A DNA stretch of 64,000 nt from Diploscapter coronatus (Eukaryota > Nematoda > Chromadorea > Rhabditida > Rhabditidae), in assembly GCA_964036155.1 (NCBI GenBank), contig OZ038423.1:65797249-65861248 (forward strand), read 5' to 3'. Both the position numbers and the translations under genes were made by a program. The notes below the pieces were generated by a model. The model ran no database searches, had not been told where the DNA came from, and was given only the letters and a program-made list of their open reading frames with translations. Shown here piece by piece: positions 60,583 through 64,000 of the stretch. How positions within the stretch are numbered: position 1 is the stretch's first letter; every line of letters begins with the position of its first letter.

Positions 60583-63500
60583 ATGTCTATGAAGTTCCTC
60601 TCGGGTTTGCAGGTTTGAAGATGATAGCAAAGAATCACAAATAGTGAAGATATTGCAGGATTTGCTTGGTCTGTATGACGGAGCGACTGCAGGGGCCTCG
60701 ACTTCCGCCTCTCCTCCCATTCCCTCCACTCTCTTCCAGCAACAACAACCTGGAACCTCTAATAATGGAGGCACCGCGACACAAACGCAGTCAAAGAGAT
60801 TATTGACAGACATCAATAGTCCTTCTGAGGGTATGATCTTCATCGATATTCGAAGCGAAAAGAGATAATAAGTGAAAGAAGGCGTGATTTATCGCTTCTG
60901 GCGTAATATAGTGAAGAAGAGGTCATATCGATTATTTCTCTATTTCGTAGTTTTTGAACCAATAACTTTCCAGAAGATGGACGGAAGATCCGTCAATGTT
61001 CCCACGACAGGAAAGTCTCCTTCTGTGAAGATGTAGTGACTGGATATTGCGATCCATTCACTTCCAGGTTCAGCAGCAATAGTTTGGCTGATCAGCAAGA
61101 TGCAGATACTCGTTAGTTTATTCCAATTTGTAGAGAGGATGAGTTTGTCTTTCTAGCTCCACCTCCTGCTGTCGATAGTCAAGGGATTCTGGAAGCATAT
61201 CAGAAGGACTGCAAGAAGCTCCGGTGCATTCCGATGGCCAGTGTCGAACGACAAATCGGGGTGATTATTTTCAGTTGACAATAGGGAATAATATTTTCAT
61301 ACATTAACGGAAAAAGTGTCAAGTTGACCATAACTAGTTACATAAACCTGGCGCACACACTTATTTATCATGGTTTTATTTGGGTGAAATATAGAAAATA
61401 ACTTTGATATGGTGATCAGAGATGTATGCATATCTTTAGCGCAACTAGATCATAGTAATTCAAAATTATATATAATAGTTAATAGAGCGAAATTAATTCA
61501 AAGCCATAAGTAGACTAATATAAGCTTTCACCACGCTGTTCGGCTTTTGAATCAGTAAAACTCTAAAGAAAATGAAACTTTTAAACCCAATTTATAATTT
61601 ATCTTCAGTACCTTCATCGGAATGGCTCAGTTCGTCAGGAGTGTCTGAGTTTGAAAGGCGAGCGAGTCTCAGCGGCTCAGATGGAGGCCTTGGAAGAGAT
61701 CTTCCGACGAGTTCAATTCGACTCACTGGATTTCGAGTATTGCTTCCTCGATGATGATGTGAGAGAAGAGTTTTTATTTTCCAATTTTTACCATCGATTA
61801 ATTTTCAGTGCGCTGTGATATTATCGGAAATTCTGGAATATTACGATTCTGCCGTCAAATTGAATCTCTCTTTCAACAAGCAAATTGGCATTAGAGGATG
61901 GACAGCTCTATGCAGAGCTATCAGAATGGTATTTTTTCGGATAGAAAGAAAATTTTTATTTGAAATGAATGGAAGATAATAGTCTATAAAAAAAAACCTT
62001 ATGATGGATATTTTGTGAGAAAAGTAACTACTATTTCAGGCGGACTCCTTACAAATGATAAATCTGAGATACACTTCCCTGTCTGACAAAGCCCTATCTT
62101 CTTTGTGTCGTTCACTGCGAGGCATGCCGTCTCCTGCTCTTTCCTGCCTCCATTTGGAAAACACTAATATGTCCGGCAAAAATCTGCTCGTATTGTGCTG
62201 CTCTCTGAAGAATAACGATACTCTAAAAGGTGCAATTATGATCGTTCAGGATAAAATGGGGGAAAACTATTCCAGAACTCTACCTCGGTGATAATAATCT
62301 GCAACCTACTGACGGAGCGCATCTCTATCAGCTAATCGTATCTAATACTTCCCTGCTTATGCTTGATCTGAGAAATAATTCGTTGGGGGTAAGTGATTTG
62401 AAATTTCCAAAAATAATTCTTTATTCATTTACTTGAAAATTTTATTCGAACTGCTCCTCAGGCTATTTGTCAATGCTGATAAGATAAAAATAACAATATT
62501 AAATTCAAGTGTTCTGAAATTTCAATTATTTATTTATTAGTTCAGGATTCCGGCCTCCAACATTTATGTGATGCTCTTCGATGTGCAGACGGAAAGAAAG
62601 GCAGTCTGTCCGCATTAGTTCTTTGGAACAACAAACTCACTGGAAATTCCATGTTCTCTCTGGCTAGAGCTCTGAAGGAGAACGAGAAGATCGAGACGTT
62701 GAATATCGGATTAAACAAAATCGGTCTGGAAGGAATGCAGCTGCTGAGAGAGGTCCTCTCTGCCAATTGCAACCTGCACAGACTCGGACTGCAAAGCACT
62801 AATCTCAATAATGAAGGTATTATCTTATGATTTCAGAAATTTTTGAAATTAACCATGCTAAACTGTTACTATGCGAAATTACATGGTATTTCGTTGAACT
62901 ACGACTAATTTCTTCTTATACAATTAAATTATGCATAAAAACGATAAAGATTGTGTTTTAAAGTTACTGATAACCTTCTTATGATTTTCAGCTGTGATAG
63001 TTTTGGCAGAATGTCTCGCGGATTGCCAATCCATGGTTCGGGTAGACATTCGAGATAATCCTCAGATTGGTAAGAATCGCTAATAATAAGAATTAACTAT
63101 GATAGTTTTATTCGTTTAGGATCAGCTGGTCTTCTAGCTCTGCACTCAGCGATGAAACTCAACAAGTCCATCACTCTTCTGAACATCGACAGCAGCTGCA
63201 TTGCAGTTGCCAATGAGAAGGTTGGTTTTACAAGTCTGTACTCAGATTGCAGTGTTTATGCAGTTAGACATAAATTTAGGGAATATTTGAATTAAACTTG
63301 ATAGTTTTTTGTTTTATTTCATATTCGTTTCAAATACTTCTTAAATCTGTAAAAAAAAAATTAGGCTAAAACAATAGATTAGACATTGATGAGGCTTTTG
63401 TCCTGTCAAACTAATGCTATTATCTCGAAAACGAGTTGATTTTTAAAATAACTTTCCTTGAAAGAAACAATGAGTTCGAAAAGTCCCCTTAGGACATTAT

Positions 63501-64000
63501 ATTAATCCGGCTTGTCGTGCGTGATTTGCATGTATCTTTGCTTATCTTAGCTAAAAGCACATCAGACGGAATTCCAACGATACTTCGATGAGATCGGGGC
63601 CTTCTGCGAGAGGAACAAGAAGGAGGCTCTGCAGAGGCTGAAAGTACGGATAAGGAATGAGGAAACTGAAGGAAGTCAGGATGACAAAACAGATGATAAT
63701 GCAGAAGGGAAGGCGGACGGAAAAGAAGAGGAAGAAGAAGAAGAAGGAGGAAATACTGATGAGGGTAGAGGTATGAAGATTAAAAAAGAAGAAGATAAAT
63801 GAAGATCATAAAGGACTCATAGAAGGAGAAGAAAGCGGCCAATCTCGAACGGGCAGCGAGAGGAGAGCTCACTCTGACGACACAGCCCCTGTGAGATTCT
63901 CGACATTCGACAGTCTCCTGTCTCCCATGTCTGTAGTAGTTCACGGGGGAATCGTTGATGGGAGATTCACGAGGAGTTGCTCGTTGACTTGCGATGAAAC
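60583..64000 (+). CDS. PPP1R37-like leucine-rich-repeat PP1 regulator (truncated by window)
   Basis: Inhibitory regulator of protein phosphatase 1. Exons 60583-60612, 60659-60830, 60974-61111, 61157-61260, 61609-61759, 61809-61928, 62040-62229, 62276-62388, 62546-62816, 62992-63069, 63120-63220, 63551 to about 63764 and from about 63824 on; the frame is open at the window end. A Ser/Gln-rich N-terminus leads to the PP1-docking motif KVSF (61012-61023) in HDRKVSFCEDVV. Then LRRs of the RNI-like kind: LSLKGERVSAAQMEALEEIF, VKLNLSFNKQIGIRGW, SCLHLENTNMSGKNLL, LYLGDNNL, LLMLDLRNNSLGDSGLQHL, ALVLWNNKLTG, LNIGLNKIGLEGM and VDIRDNPQIGSAGLLAL, matching human PPP1R37 in order. An acidic poly-Glu tail follows, as in the human protein. 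The second intron-flanked start MSMKFLSGLQ is inferred from phase across a 46 bp intron. Confidence 0.88.

Noticed and set aside
1..64000. CRISPR arrays, bacterial defence operons or integrated viral genes
   Set aside because: No short direct-repeat arrays with unique spacers, no prokaryotic-style gene packing and no recognisable viral replication or capsid proteins; everything readable is nematode nuclear DNA.

Overview
The window is nuclear DNA of a nematode, most likely a chromadorean. The support is an MSP-domain gene, an F-box/kelch gene of nematode type, many introns of only 43-50 bp, and a splice acceptor a few bases before the start codon of most genes with no visible upstream exon, which is what spliced-leader trans-splicing leaves behind. 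GC content is low to moderate and the standard genetic code fits every gene. Genes were rebuilt by eye from conserved protein segments plus GT/AG sites and codon phase; there is no transcript evidence.

Layout. 0.3-6.4 kb: MOCS3/UBA4 (+) facing D-aminoacyl-tRNA deacylase (-). 6.4-13.4 kb: gene-poor, repeat-rich block with an unidentified broken coding segment, dispersed repeats, a TIR element and a tRNA-like sequence. 13.4-21 kb: MFS transporter (+) and eIF6 (+). 22.1-25.6 kb: remnant of a kelch gene, then an F-box/kelch gene with an internal tandem exon duplication. 25.9-27.1 kb: second copy of a ~1.05 kb repeat also found in a MOCS3 intron. 28.1-30 kb: C2H2 zinc-finger gene (+). 30.5-37.1 kb: SLC25 carrier (-) with two alternative first exons. 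37.3-39.9 kb: coiled-coil gene (+) converging on an MSP-domain gene (-). 40-52.4 kb: five closely spaced + strand genes (E2F factor, TADA1-like, ataxin-3, MED28-like, CLASRP), a plausible operon. 54.3-59.6 kb: R7-type RGS (DEP-DHEX-GGL-RGS, -). 60.6-64 kb: PPP1R37 (+), cut by the window end.

Functional themes are tRNA quality and thiolation (MOCS3, DTD), translation (eIF6), transcription and splicing (E2F, TADA1-like, MED28-like, CLASRP), ubiquitin (ataxin-3, F-box) and G-protein signalling (RGS). The most notable observations are a MOCS3 whose rhodanese catalytic Cys reads as Arg, mutually exclusive first exons in the SLC25 gene that both encode the start of helix 1, a frame-preserving exon-block duplication in the kelch gene, several intronic MITE-like elements (one with its empty site preserved next to it), and a microRNA-like hairpin just past the RGS stop codon. 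I saw no CRISPR array, rRNA or intact tRNA, and no sign of a bacterial-type or viral system.
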